Shown in pieces: positions 30,310-38,948 of a DNA stretch of 64,000 nt. The notes under the pieces are model-generated. The model worked only from the letters and a program-made list of their open reading frames with translations, was not told the origin of the DNA and did not search any database. The stretch comes from Chryseobacterium pennipullorum (GTDB lineage: Bacteria > Bacteroidota > Bacteroidia > Flavobacteriales > Weeksellaceae): the NCBI RefSeq assembly GCF_003384725.1, contig NZ_QNVV01000012.1, forward strand, positions 1 to 64,000, given 5' to 3'. How positions within the stretch are numbered: the first letter of the stretch is position 1; every line of letters begins with the position of its first letter. A program made the position numbers and the translations under genes.

Positions 30310-31371
30310 ATGAGCACATCAGCATTATTTAAACCGTTTCAATACAAGAATTTACAGCTTAAAAATAGAATCGTAATGGCTCCGATGACCAGAGCACAGT
30401 CGGACAACGGAGTTCCCACACAAAGCATAGCAGATTATTATGGGCGACGAGCTGCCTCTGAGGTCGGACTTATTCTTTCTGAGGGAACTGTTATCAACAG
30501 ACCTGGGTCAAAGAACGTACAGAATATTCCTGATTTTTATGGCCAGGAAGCCCTGGATGGCTGGAAGAATGTAATCGATACCGTACATCAGAATGGCGGT
30601 AAAATGGGGCCTCAGATCTGGCATGTTGGCGATACAAGAATGTCTGAAGACTATCCGTTGGTTGCTATGGAGAAAGCCTCTACAATGACAATTGAAGATA
30701 TTCAGGATACGATTGCCCAGTTTGCTGCTTCAGCAAAATCAGCCAAAGACCTTGGATTTGATTGTCTTGAAATTCATGGAGCCCACGGTTATCTTATCGA
30801 TCAGTTTTTCTGGGAGGTAACCAATACGAGAACGGATGAATATGGCGGGAAAACCCTGAAAGAAAGAAGCCGGTTTGCTGTTGATGTCGTAAAAGCGATC
30901 AGGGCTGCAGTAGGAGAGGATTTTACCATTATTATCCGTCTTTCACAATGGAAGCAGCAGGATTATAAGAGCAAACTTGCTCTTACCCCAAACGAAATGG
31001 AAGACTGGTTATTACCACTAAAAGAAGCGGGAGTAGATATTTTCCACTGCTCACAACGCCGTTTCTGGGAGCCTGAATTTGAAGGTTCGGATCTTAATTT
31101 TGCAGGCTGGGCAAAGAAAATTACCGGCCAGCCAACCATTACGGTGGGTTCTGTAGGATTGAACGGTGATTTCTTAAATGCTTTTGCAGGTGAGGGAACA
31201 GAGAAAGCAGATCTTACAGAATTGGTCAGAAGACTTGACAACGAAGAATTTGATCTTGTCGCTGTGGGAAGAGCTATTTTGCAGGATTACCAATGGGTAC
31301 AGAAGATCAAAGACGGACATACAGAAGCGCTTTTAGATTTTTCAGCAGAAAGTATGAGCGTATTGTATTAA
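30310..31371 (+). CDS. NADH:flavin oxidoreductase, Old Yellow Enzyme family
   Basis: A 353-residue FMN-dependent ene-reductase with a TIM barrel. It begins with the family pattern LFKPFQYKNLQLKNRIVMAPMTRA. FMN and substrate contacts include EIHGAHGYLIDQFFW and the later VGRAILQDYQW. It would reduce alpha,beta-unsaturated carbonyls, quinones or nitro compounds with NAD(P)H. It is divergent from an HxlR repressor and probably induced by electrophile stress. It ends before a perfect 16-bp terminator hairpin. Confidence 0.93.
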   Translation: MSTSALFKPFQYKNLQLKNRIVMAPMTRAQSDNGVPTQSIADYYGRRAASEVGLILSEGTVINRPGSKNVQNIPDFYGQEALDGWKNVIDTVHQNGGKMGPQIWHVGDTRMSEDYPLVAMEKASTMTIEDIQDTIAQFAASAKSAKDLGFDCLEIHGAHGYLIDQFFWEVTNTRTDEYGGKTLKERSRFAVDVVKAIRAAVGEDFTIIIRLSQWKQQDYKSKLALTPNEMEDWLLPLKEAGVDIFHCSQRRFWEPEFEGSDLNFAGWAKKITGQPTITVGSVGLNGDFLNAFAGEGTEKADLTELVRRLDNEEFDLVAVGRAILQDYQWVQKIKDGHTEALLDFSAESMSVLY

Positions 31372-31514
31372 GAGGAGTGGTGAATACTTAATGAACCTCG
31401 CAGTTAATTTTTTACAGCATATTTTATTGATGCAGGCCAATTAATGATTCACAGCTCCTGTTAATCAACATAATTCACTTTATTTTATATTTAATTTTTC
31501 ACCTATTTATTAAG

Positions 31515-31552
31515 AAACCGGCTTTCAGAATTTTCTGAAAGCCGGTTTTATT
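31515..31552. terminator. Bidirectional terminator, perfect 16-bp stem
   Basis: AAACCGGCTTTCAGAA (31515-31530), a TT loop, and its complement (31533-31548), followed by T-rich sequence. It serves the reductase (plus) and the bacteriocin-like peptide gene (minus). Confidence 0.9.
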
Positions 31553-31555
31553 ATT

Positions 31556-31720
31556 TTATTGAATCCTGCATCCAAGAGCTAAAGGTTCACAGGACCAGTA
31601 GGCAGGAATGCCGGGTTGTGGAGCGTGCCGACATGGGATTTCTCCTTCAGGACAGATTGGAGCGCCATTACCTTTCACTTTTTTTAATTCCGATTTTGCT
31701 AATTTCTTTACATTTTTCAT
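31556..31720 (-). CDS. Bacteriocin-like cysteine-rich peptide (54 residues)
   Basis: A short gene on the minus strand. The N-terminus (MKNVKKLAKSELKKVKGNG) is lysine-rich and looks like a double-glycine-type leader ending in G-N-G. The mature part contains four cysteines (residues 23, 30, 44 and 51), many prolines, and the pattern APICPEGEIPCRH...YWSCEP...GCRIQ. Chryseobacterium genomes carry many such peptides annotated as bacteriocin-like, with the same 'K-L-x-x-x-E-L-K-K-V-x-G' leader style. No dedicated exporter or modification gene is adjacent. The start, stop and leader were read by hand. Function as a bacteriocin is not shown. Confidence 0.75.
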   Translation of the reverse strand: MKNVKKLAKSELKKVKGNGAPICPEGEIPCRHAPQPGIPAYWSCEPLALGCRIQ

Positions 31721-31862
31721 GTTTTATTAGTTTGTTATTCATGTAAATATAATGTTTTTTAGGAGGTGGGCAATACTTTGCACCTCATTGTGAATTGTTT
31801 TATATTCTTTTGTAAGGTTGCTTGCAAAACTGCTATATTTATATCCTTAAATAATAAGCTAT

Positions 31863-32351
31863 ATGTCTCTAGCAACAGCGTACTGGGAACAGTTTATATG
31901 CCGGATGGATGACGGTCGTATAACATTACCGGAACTAGCAGGTTCCTTTCATTTTGGAGGACAGGAAGAGGCCACATCTATTGCAAAACTTGTTGTGTCC
32001 GGTATAAAAATAGCTACCGGTTCCCTGCTATGGGTGTATGAAGAAGAAAACCGATCTATTCCCTTAATAGGAGAATATAATATCATTACAGATTCCGAGG
32101 ACCGTCCTGTTTGTATTATTCAAACGACAGCATTATCTGTTATTCCTTTTGATGAAGTGGAAGATCAGTTTGCCTTTGACTGCGGGGAAGGAGATCGAAC
32201 ATTAGAGAGCTGGCGTCACATGTATCTGGAATATATTCAGTCGGAATGTACACGTATTGGACGAACATTCACTCCTGAAATTCCAATGGTCTGTGAGTAT
32301 TTTAAAGTCGTGTATAAAGAACCTCCGGCCTGGTCAAACAGGTCAGAGTAA
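31863..32351 (+). CDS. ASCH-domain protein
   Basis: A 162-residue cytosolic protein of the ASCH (ASC-1 homology) superfamily, a PUA-like beta-barrel thought to bind RNA or nucleotides. The order FHFGGQEEATSIAKLVVSGIKIATGSLLWVYE, IITDSEDRPVCIIQTT, and GEGDRTLESWRHMYLEYIQSEC matches the bacterial single-domain group. Some ASCH proteins hydrolyse N4-acetylcytidine, but those are shorter. It is divergent from the bacteriocin-like peptide gene and has its own terminator. Confidence 0.88.
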   Translation: MSLATAYWEQFICRMDDGRITLPELAGSFHFGGQEEATSIAKLVVSGIKIATGSLLWVYEEENRSIPLIGEYNIITDSEDRPVCIIQTTALSVIPFDEVEDQFAFDCGEGDRTLESWRHMYLEYIQSECTRIGRTFTPEIPMVCEYFKVVYKEPPAWSNRSE

Positions 32352-32355
32352 AAAT

Positions 32356-32389
32356 AAACCCGCCTCAGAAATCTCCGAAGCGGGTTTTT
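32356..32389 (+). terminator. Rho-independent terminator after the ASCH gene
   Basis: AAACCCGC (32356-32363) and GCGGGTTT (32380-32387) pair around a 16-nt loop, with T following. Confidence 0.75.
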
Positions 32390-32441
32390 AACAGATTTAA
32401 ATATCTAAACTGCCATCAAGAATAGCAGAAGTGATTTATTT

Positions 32442-33644
32442 TTATAAGCCAATATTCTTGGTCGGTTTCAGCTGCTTCAGAATACTTTTCGGGATCGCAT
32501 TTTTGTGGACAAGAATTGCGGTTGATTTATATTCTACATATGGTCTTGTTACATAAAGATATCCTGCGAAGTCATTCGTTACTCCCCATGAGTTTTTCAC
32601 CATATAATATTCTTTCCCGGTCTGATCTTTTGCCAGTCCTACGATATGCATCCCATGATCATCCGTTGTAGAAAGATTGTTAAGGGCTTTCTGGCGCATG
32701 TCTTCAGTGATTGTTTTATCTTTCTTAGGCTCTGAAAAAAGGCTTTGCTTATTGTCAGCGTTGATTTGGTCCAGATCAATATCCGGAACATAGGCAACAC
32801 CATTTTTATAAGAGAAATAAGGTTCAGAAACGTCGGTTGCCCAACCTACAGAATACCCTTTAGCTACAGCATTGTCAACAATTGCTGTAAGGTCTTTCAT
32901 AGGAACATTCCAGTCAGAATCGTGGCTCCAGTTATCAGGGATCGGAACGACAAATTTTTCATAGTACGCATAATCTTTATAAGAAGATAATTCTACATAA
33001 TCTTCAGGATTAATTCCTACGACTTCCTTGGCAAATGTTTTCGGAGTATAATTTTTACCTTCATACGTAAAGTTGGCCGGAACTTTTCCTAAATATTCAT
33101 CCAGGATTGCATCTACAGAATCCATCCAGTTGTCAGAAAGCTTTCCTTTTGAAGAAGCCTGAACAAGGCTGTCAAGAACTGGCTTTAATTTACCCTGCAT
33201 TTCTTTGAAGTTGTTCAGTGTCTGACCGGACTTCAGTCCTGTATACACATCCTGAGGAACAGCACCGTATTTTTTATACATGTTGATCACATCATGAAGC
33301 TCTCCACCGTCACCCCAGCTGATAGCTCCACCATTTAAAACATACAGTTTTGCTTTATCATGGTAAGAATTTCTTGCCGTAAAAATTTCAGCAAGATCTA
33401 CGGGCTTTTTACCCATTCTCTGCATTTCAGATTCAAGGAAAGAGTTTCCGGAGTAGCTCCAGCATGTTCCTGAAGAACCCTGGTTCTTTACAGAAGTCGC
33501 GCCCACGTCCTTTAACGTGGTGAACTGGAAATTAGCATTTTGTGAGTGGTTGTTTTTTAACTTGTTGATTAAGTCATCTTGGGCAAACATCATACTTCCT
33601 GCAGACAAAACAAAAAGTAATGATGCAATTTTGGCATTTTTCAT
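32442..33644 (-). CDS. C1 (papain-like) cysteine peptidase, aminopeptidase C type
   Basis: A 400-residue exported papain-family peptidase. The signal peptide ends at MMFAQ (about residue 21). The active-site Cys61 lies in NQGSSGTCWSYS, His333 in DDHGMHIVG and Asn351 in VKNSWG. The large insertion between Cys and His is typical of bleomycin hydrolase/aminopeptidase C-like enzymes. The cytosolic members are aminopeptidases, but here export suggests a periplasmic or secreted role. It is a lone gene. Confidence 0.92.
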   Translation of the reverse strand: MKNAKIASLLFVLSAGSMMFAQDDLINKLKNNHSQNANFQFTTLKDVGATSVKNQGSSGTCWSYSGNSFLESEMQRMGKKPVDLAEIFTARNSYHDKAKLYVLNGGAISWGDGGELHDVINMYKKYGAVPQDVYTGLKSGQTLNNFKEMQGKLKPVLDSLVQASSKGKLSDNWMDSVDAILDEYLGKVPANFTYEGKNYTPKTFAKEVVGINPEDYVELSSYKDYAYYEKFVVPIPDNWSHDSDWNVPMKDLTAIVDNAVAKGYSVGWATDVSEPYFSYKNGVAYVPDIDLDQINADNKQSLFSEPKKDKTITEDMRQKALNNLSTTDDHGMHIVGLAKDQTGKEYYMVKNSWGVTNDFAGYLYVTRPYVEYKSTAILVHKNAIPKSILKQLKPTKNIGL

Positions 33645-34010
33645 TACTATAAAAAGATTATTTGTATTAATAGTCGTTAATAATAGAGATTTGTTACAAA
33701 AGCAGAAGTTAAATTTAAAAGGAAAGTTTTTTTGTTAAATGAATAAAACAGTTAAAATAATAAAGTAATACATTTTGATAGCAAAGAAGGGGAAGGCGAA
33801 GACGAAGACTAAGATCATAGCGCAGTTCATGGGTAACTATTATAATATTAAACTCTTAAATAGATTGGCGCTCTTTATCATGGTAAGGTAGAATTTTCGA
33901 TAGATGGCTTCTTTGTCTATCCATATAATTATTTTATTTTAGAAAAAAGTTTAACCATGATTCCAACCTGCTGGAAAGTTCCTGCATCTATATTGATATA
34001 AAGCCTGACT
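33645..34010. other. Intergenic region between divergent genes
   Basis: AT-rich, with no supported open reading frame. A purine-rich stretch at about 33780-33830 (AGCAAAGAAGGGGAAGGCGA) weakly resembles 36901-36950 at the other end of the sigma factor locus. No firm promoter for either neighbour is seen. Confidence 0.5.
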
Positions 34011-34529
34011 ATGGAACGACAATTATTATCAGAATGCCAGCGTAATGACCGCAATGCCCAGCGGAAGGTGTATGAAAAAATGGCAGGCAGGCTGTACGCT
34101 GTCTGCAGACGTTATCTAAAAAATGACGAAGATATCGAAGAAGTACTAGCCGATACCTTCTACAAAATTTTTACGAAAATCAGTATGCTTCAGAATCCAG
34201 ATACTTTTGAAGCCTGGGCAAGAAAAATTGCAGTCAATGAATGCCTCCAGAAATTAAGGGCGAGCAAAGCTTTATTCATCTCTTTAGAAGAAAACTATAC
34301 CGATGCTCCGGCAGGAACGGCAGAAAGTATTTCTTTTGAGAAAGATATTCTTGATCTGCTGAATTTTCTGCCTGAAGGCTGCAGAGCAATCTTTAATCTC
34401 TTTGCCATTGAAGGATACCCTCATAAGGAAATCGCGGCAATGCTTTCCATAAGCGAAGGAACTTCAAAATCTCAACTCAATTTTGCAAGGAAAAAACTAC
34501 AGGAACTTTTGGTGAATCAGAACATTTAA
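34011..34529 (+). CDS. ECF-type RNA polymerase sigma factor
   Basis: A 172-residue sigma-70 factor of the extracytoplasmic-function type. Region 2 is about residues 10-78 (DIEEVLADTFYKIFTKI, WARKIAVNECLQKL). Region 4 is about 110-165 (LPEGCRAIFNLFAIEGYPHKEIAAMLSISEGTSKSQL). Such factors normally pair with a membrane anti-sigma factor encoded next door. The following gene starts 12 nt downstream and has an anti-sigma-like N-terminus, so the two probably form a signalling pair. Confidence 0.93.
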   Translation: MERQLLSECQRNDRNAQRKVYEKMAGRLYAVCRRYLKNDEDIEEVLADTFYKIFTKISMLQNPDTFEAWARKIAVNECLQKLRASKALFISLEENYTDAPAGTAESISFEKDILDLLNFLPEGCRAIFNLFAIEGYPHKEIAAMLSISEGTSKSQLNFARKKLQELLVNQNI

Positions 34530-34541
34530 ACTTTTACAACA

Positions 34542-36839
34542 ATGGAAAATAATCATATAGATCAACAATTCAACGAAGCCTCTAAGCTTTCAGATGAGCC
34601 AACAGTTTTTCCTGGTTTCGAAAAAGTATGGGAAAAGGTTGAACAAAAGCTGGATACGAAAAAAGAGAAAAAGAAAATAGTTTCTCCGTGGCTGCCTTAC
34701 GGGATAGCCGCAAGCCTTATTATTGGATGTGGAGCCTTTTATTTTATGAACAAAAAAGAGACTGCTGACCTTGTGAATCCGTCAACAGTAATCGCTGAAA
34801 GTAAAACAGCACCAAAAGCGGTTTCTAAAACAGATATTGCAGCAATTGACCGGATAACGAAAGAGAATATTAACAAAGAGAAAAAGAATGCCAAGCCTGC
34901 AATAGAAAAATTGGCCGTAAATTCAACTCCTGTTCCTATTCCAAATCCGGTTTCGGATGTTCCACCGCTTGTCACCGCTCCCTCATCTAGAGGAGATTTG
35001 ACGCCTTCGTCAATTGAACGACATATGGAAACTTCAAGTGGAGTGGTTAAGAATATTGAGGAAGTAGTGGTAGTGGGGTATAAGGCTGTTAGAAGAGAAA
35101 AAGTTATATCAGCCTCCAGTAAGATTTCTTCGAGTGAAGCTTCCTTAGCAAAAGAATTAAGTGGAAGTGTTGCCGGAGTATCAGTGTCCAAACCGGGTAA
35201 AGATATGAAAATAATGATCAGGGGGATGAGTTCTGTTGCAGGGAGTTCAGCAAAACCATTGGTAATTATCAACGGAAAACTTGCCAATATGGAAATCCTG
35301 AAAGCTCTGGACCAGGAACGTATTAAGGAAATTTCTGTGTTAAAAGGCGCTGAGGCCGCTGCAATTTTCGGCAGCAAAGCAAACAATGGTGTAGTGATTA
35401 TAAAAACAAAACGGCTCCGCCGGGCTGAGAAGGTGAAATTCAATGAATTATTGTCAAAAGTTGTTGAGGAACGTGGGAAAGAACCTGTTGAAGAGCTTGA
35501 AATAGAACTTCCTAAGGCAGGACAACTAACAGCTGGAGAGGTGAATGATTTTTCCAAATGGGACTTCTGGAAAGATGTTGCCGTTCCTGAGCTGGACCGT
35601 TACAAAAAGACCTGGAAGTTTTTTCCTGAGAGAAGGGTTTCCGTTCAGTTGGTGAATAAAGATAAAAAACCGGTAATAGGAGAAACAGTAAAGCTTCTGG
35701 ATGATAAGAAAAAGGTGATCTGGGAGGCTGTTTCAGATAATTTAGGAAATGCTGAATTATGGATCAGCCCGATGACCAATGAAAGCTCAGATTCCGGTAA
35801 CTATTATCTGGCAGATGCCTCCGGACAGATGATAAGTTCGAATATCAGAGAATTTAAAAACGGTCAGAATGTACTTATTCTCAATAAATCCTGCCTGCAA
35901 AAACGAAAACTGGATTTGGCCTTTGTGGTGGACGCGACAGGTTCTATGGGAGATGAGATTTCTTATCTGCAGTCTGAGCTGTTGGATGTTCTGAAGAAAG
36001 TGGAAACAAAATTAAAAAATACAGATGTGAGATATGGGTCGGTATTTTACAGGGATCAAGGAGATGAATATGTGACCCGGAAATTTGATTTTTCTCATAA
36101 AGCAGAAGATTTAATAGGCTTCATCAAAAAGCAGAAAGCCGGTGGTGGCGGAGATACCCCGGAGGCTGTTGTGGAAGCCATGCAGGTTTCTATTGATGAG
36201 CTCAAATGGAGCAGTGAAAATTCAACCAAAATTATGTTTTTGATTTTGGATGCGCCACCCCACCAGTCAGAAGAAAACACTAAAAAATTGTATGAGAAAA
36301 TAAAAAGTGCCGCTAAAAAAGGCATTACCATTATCCCACTGGCAGCAAGTGACACCGATAAAGAAACAGAATATCTGATGAGAACGTTTGCGTTGCTTAC
36401 CAACGGTACGTATACTTTCCTGACCAATGACAGTGGAATAGGGAATGATCATATGAAGCCTACAGCATCTTCTTACGAGGTTGAGAAGCTTAACGACCTC
36501 TTGTTAAGGCTGATTCTTCAAAGAGCTACCCTGCCGGAATGCAGCAATGGAATTTCCAATGAAAATCTTAATAAAAAGATGGAAACCGAAATAGACAACC
36601 AGACGAATAACAGGGCCATTGTATTTCCGAATCCAACAAAAGGTCCTATTCAGATCAAAGCAAAAAAGACCATTGATGAACTTTTTGTGTATGACTTAGC
36701 GGGGAAAATTATCATGAGAAAAGAACATTTGAACGAAGGTAAAAACACAATTGATATGACTCCGTATCCACAAGGCATTTACCTGCTTCGGATCCGGTCC
36801 GGTGAAGCCTGGGAAACCTTTAAGATCATCAGAAACTAA
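34542..36839 (+). CDS. Mosaic membrane protein: anti-sigma-like anchor, TonB-plug-like domain, VWA domain, T9SS sorting tail
   Basis: A 765-residue protein. Residues 1-48 are charged and cytosolic-looking with anti-sigma character (GFEKVWEKVEQKLD), and 50-69 form one transmembrane helix. Residues about 170-292 follow the SusC/TonB plug pattern (EEVVVVGYKAV, LSGSVAGVSV, IMIRGMSS, ISVLKGAEAAAIFGSKANNGVVIIKTK) but no barrel follows. A von Willebrand A domain (about 456-655) has the MIDAS motif Asp464-Ala-Thr-Gly-Ser468. The last 75 residues form a type A T9SS sorting domain (FPNPTKGPIQI to FKIIRN). The ECF sigma gene precedes it by 12 nt. An inner-membrane anchor combined with a secretion signal for the outer membrane is paradoxical. 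Confidence 0.85.
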   Translation: MENNHIDQQFNEASKLSDEPTVFPGFEKVWEKVEQKLDTKKEKKKIVSPWLPYGIAASLIIGCGAFYFMNKKETADLVNPSTVIAESKTAPKAVSKTDIAAIDRITKENINKEKKNAKPAIEKLAVNSTPVPIPNPVSDVPPLVTAPSSRGDLTPSSIERHMETSSGVVKNIEEVVVVGYKAVRREKVISASSKISSSEASLAKELSGSVAGVSVSKPGKDMKIMIRGMSSVAGSSAKPLVIINGKLANMEILKALDQERIKEISVLKGAEAAAIFGSKANNGVVIIKTKRLRRAEKVKFNELLSKVVEERGKEPVEELEIELPKAGQLTAGEVNDFSKWDFWKDVAVPELDRYKKTWKFFPERRVSVQLVNKDKKPVIGETVKLLDDKKKVIWEAVSDNLGNAELWISPMTNESSDSGNYYLADASGQMISSNIREFKNGQNVLILNKSCLQKRKLDLAFVVDATGSMGDEISYLQSELLDVLKKVETKLKNTDVRYGSVFYRDQGDEYVTRKFDFSHKAEDLIGFIKKQKAGGGGDTPEAVVEAMQVSIDELKWSSENSTKIMFLILDAPPHQSEENTKKLYEKIKSAAKKGITIIPLAASDTDKETEYLMRTFALLTNGTYTFLTNDSGIGNDHMKPTASSYEVEKLNDLLLRLILQRATLPECSNGISNENLNKKMETEIDNQTNNRAIVFPNPTKGPIQIKAKKTIDELFVYDLAGKIIMRKEHLNEGKNTIDMTPYPQGIYLLRIRSGEAWETFKIIRN

Positions 36840-36992
36840 ATTAAAATCAAAAAACAGGTTTCTTTGGGAATTTCTTTTTTCTTAATTCTGAAGCATTTCT
36901 TAGCGAAAGAAGGAAAAGGCAAGGATGAAGAGGGATACAGAGCAGAATTTATGATACTGTTGGAGGCCTATAAAGGCACAAAATAGCCATAA

Positions 36993-37024
36993 AAACAGGC
37001 ATTCCTGGGATATGCCTGTTTATT
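36993..37024 (+). terminator. Terminator after the VWA mosaic gene
   Basis: AAACAGGCAT (36993-37002) and ATGCCTGTTT (37012-37021) form a 10-bp stem around a 9-nt loop, followed by ATTTTA. Confidence 0.75.
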
Positions 37025-37032
37025 TTAAAATT

Positions 37033-37056
37033 AATTTTCAATAATTATTGAAAATT
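37033..37056. promoter_or_regulatory. 24-bp perfect palindrome, operator 1 of the GbsR/MarR-like regulator
   Basis: The half-site AATTTTCAATAA is followed directly by its exact complement TTATTGAAAATT. The -33 TTG of the regulator promoter (37048-37050) is inside the palindrome, so a bound dimer would block it. A related site (18 of 22 central bases identical) lies at 37639-37660 ahead of the next gene. Confidence 0.75.
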
Positions 37057-37077
37057 CAAAAAATATAATTATATTTG
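37048..37077 (+). promoter_or_regulatory. Promoter of the GbsR/MarR-like regulator
   Basis: TTG (37048-37050), 19-nt spacer, TATATTTG (37070-37077): an excellent Bacteroidota promoter overlapping the operator palindrome. Confidence 0.75.
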
Positions 37078-37100
37078 TAATAGAATTTTAAATCAGATCC

Positions 37101-37604
37101 ATGAAACTTTCAGAAGCAAAAGAAAAATATATTCAAACCTGGGGAACGTTTGCCACCAATTGGGGAATCAACCGGACCATGGCACAGGTACATGCTCTGC
37201 TTCTGGCCAGTGATAAGCCGCTTTCTACCGATGAGGTGATGGACCAACTGGAAGTTTCCAGAGGAAATGCCAATATGAATCTTCGGGCTTTGATCGATTG
37301 GGGAATTGTGAAAAAAGAATTTGTAAAAGGGGACAGAAAAGAATACTTTGTCGCAGAGAAAGATGTCTGGTACCTTTTTAAGCAGATTACCAAAGAACGC
37401 AGAAAAAGAGAAATAGAACCTGTGATTGCTTTTTTAGAAGAGCTCAAGAATATTGAAGATAAAGATTCTGTGGAAGCCCAGGAATTTATTAAGCTGATGG
37501 ATGATTTCAGTTCCGTAACCGGAAAAATCAATAATATCATGGACCTGGCCATAAAGAGTGACGATCACTGGCTGGTGGGAAAGATCACCAACCTGCTAAA
37601 ATAG
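37101..37604 (+). CDS. GbsR/MarR-family winged-helix transcriptional regulator
   Basis: A 167-residue regulator. The winged helix spans about residues 25-90 (MAQVHALLLASDKPLSTDEVMDQLEVSRGNANMNLRALIDWGIVKK), closely resembling GbsR-type proteins, whose Bacillus members control glycine betaine uptake and synthesis. A C-terminal helical region probably dimerises. The palindrome covering its promoter indicates autorepression, and a second copy indicates control of the operon that starts at 37753. A terminator hairpin separates it from that operon. The inducer is unknown. Confidence 0.88.
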   Translation: MKLSEAKEKYIQTWGTFATNWGINRTMAQVHALLLASDKPLSTDEVMDQLEVSRGNANMNLRALIDWGIVKKEFVKGDRKEYFVAEKDVWYLFKQITKERRKREIEPVIAFLEELKNIEDKDSVEAQEFIKLMDDFSSVTGKINNIMDLAIKSDDHWLVGKITNLLK

Positions 37605-37628
37605 AAAAAGGATGAAAATCCTTTTTTA
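37605..37628 (+). terminator. Terminator after the GbsR/MarR-like gene
   Basis: AAAAAGGAT, loop GAAA, ATCCTTTTT with further T: a 9-bp stem starting at the stop codon. It separates the regulator transcript from the following operon. Confidence 0.8.
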
Positions 37629-37638
37629 TTTCAAATGT

Positions 37639-37660
37639 ATTTTCAATTATTTCTGAAAGT
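37639..37660. promoter_or_regulatory. Operator 2, near copy of the regulator palindrome
   Basis: ATTTTCAATTATTTCTGAAAGT-type site (22 nt) matching the central 22 bases of operator 1 at 18 positions. It lies about 92 nt ahead of the operon start, after the terminator. I see no clear -7 element nearby. Confidence 0.65.
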
Positions 37661-37752
37661 TTTAAATTAATAATAATTATGAAAAATTTAATCATTCATT
37701 TATTCCTGATTATTTATTTCGGAAGGAGAGGAACCCATTCATAATAGCCATC

Positions 37753-38118
37753 ATGAAAGAATTTGCCAAATATGACTACTTCATTCAGTTATTCGTTAGC
37801 ATAATAGCTGTTATTACTACAGTTGCCGGATTTCAAACCTGGGGGTTTATGGCTTTTTATGTTATTGTGGGGATTTTCCAATTGATAAGTTTCCTCATAA
37901 GGTTGTTTATAAAGACAAAAAAATCAGTAATGTATGTTGTTTATGGAATTACAATATTACCAGTCTGGAGTTCTATTTTATGTATTTTTCTTTGTAAACA
38001 GAATAATGGCATTACCAATTTCTTGGGATATATTTTAATTGGTGCTCTTATTTATAGCCCAATCATGGCCATATTGTATATTCATGAAACTTACCATCAG
38101 TATAAAAATTTAAAATAA
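37753..38118 (+). CDS. Small polytopic membrane protein, first gene of the GbsR-linked operon
   Basis: A 121-residue protein with four hydrophobic segments (about 10-30, 34-53, 60-82 and 93-113) and no recognised motif. The short hydrophilic C-terminus reads HETYHQYKNLK. The DCC1-like gene starts 6 nt after its stop, so they are co-transcribed. I do not recognise a family. A role in the same envelope process as its neighbours is inferred from position only. Confidence 0.7.
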   Translation: MKEFAKYDYFIQLFVSIIAVITTVAGFQTWGFMAFYVIVGIFQLISFLIRLFIKTKKSVMYVVYGITILPVWSSILCIFLCKQNNGITNFLGYILIGALIYSPIMAILYIHETYHQYKNLK

Positions 38119-38124
38119 CAACCA

Positions 38125-38937
38125 ATGAAAACGCTCAAAAACCACACCCTGCTCTACGACAACGAATGTCCGATGTGTGCAATGTATTCCAAAGGTTTTA
38201 CAAAATGGGGAATGCTGGATGAGAACGGAAGAGAAGCCTTTACGGAAATCTCCATCAAAAATAAAAGCTTGGTTGATTTCCACCGCGCAAAAAACGAGAT
38301 CGCTTTAGTCAATCATACTACCCATGAAGTGGCATACGGATTAGACAGCTTGTTGTTGATTATTGGAAATTCATTTCCGTTATCAGAAAAAATAGCGAGG
38401 ATACCTCCTTTGTATTGGCTGTTTAAAAAGTTATATTCCTTTATTTCCTACAACCGTAAACAGATTATTCCATCAAAAAAAGATCAGACGGAACAATCCT
38501 GCGTTCCCGATTTTAATCTGAAATACAGAATTGGATATATCGCGTTTGTGGCCTTTTTTTCAGCCTACATCTTAAGTTTGTTTTCTACGAAACTTGCCCC
38601 GAATCTGTCTTCCAACTTTTTTAGAGAGTTAGCGGTCTGTTTAGGACAGATTCTTTGGCAGACCATCTTTTTAAAGGCTTATTTAAAAGATAAAATCTGG
38701 GACTATATAGGCAACATGATGACAGTTTCATTCATAGGAACGCTGCTTTTACTTCCTGCTCTGATGACTGATTTTACTTCTGCTTTTTATATGATGTACT
38801 TTGGTGCAGTAGTATTCATTATGTTTCTGGAACATGTAAGAAGATGTAAAATATTAAAACTGAACTGGATACCAACGGTTTCATGGATGCTGTTCAGATT
38901 AACAGCTTTGGCCTGTATCATTTTGATAACCATTTAA
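38125..38937 (+). CDS. DCC1-like thiol-disulfide oxidoreductase family protein with membrane domain
   Basis: A 270-residue protein. The N-terminal thioredoxin-like DCC domain (about 6-115) opens with LLYDNECPMCAMY, giving the redox pair Cys15-Pro-Met-Cys18. The C-terminal half (about 135-270) has four or five hydrophobic helices, so the CxxC domain is tethered to the inner membrane, probably on the cytosolic side. DCC proteins lack an established substrate. The desaturase gene starts 11 nt downstream. A link between thiol chemistry and lipid modification is inferred from context. Confidence 0.82.
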   Translation: MKTLKNHTLLYDNECPMCAMYSKGFTKWGMLDENGREAFTEISIKNKSLVDFHRAKNEIALVNHTTHEVAYGLDSLLLIIGNSFPLSEKIARIPPLYWLFKKLYSFISYNRKQIIPSKKDQTEQSCVPDFNLKYRIGYIAFVAFFSAYILSLFSTKLAPNLSSNFFRELAVCLGQILWQTIFLKAYLKDKIWDYIGNMMTVSFIGTLLLLPALMTDFTSAFYMMYFGAVVFIMFLEHVRRCKILKLNWIPTVSWMLFRLTALACIILITI

Positions 38938-38948
38938 AAATTAGAATC

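Noticed and set aside
34739-35557. 272-codon frame on the minus strand
   Set aside because: It lies wholly inside the VWA mosaic gene in antisense. Its Ser/Thr/Pro/Ile-rich translation mirrors the coding strand, and it lacks any recognisable domain.
33780-36950. Purine-rich sequence flanking the sigma factor locus on both sides as possible mobile-element ends
   Set aside because: The similarity between 33780-33830 and 36901-36950 is short and low complexity. No target duplication or transposase is visible.
38883-38948. Upstream extension of the desaturase
   Set aside because: These codons are within the DCC1-like gene. The ATG at 38949 with an 11-nt gap is more natural.
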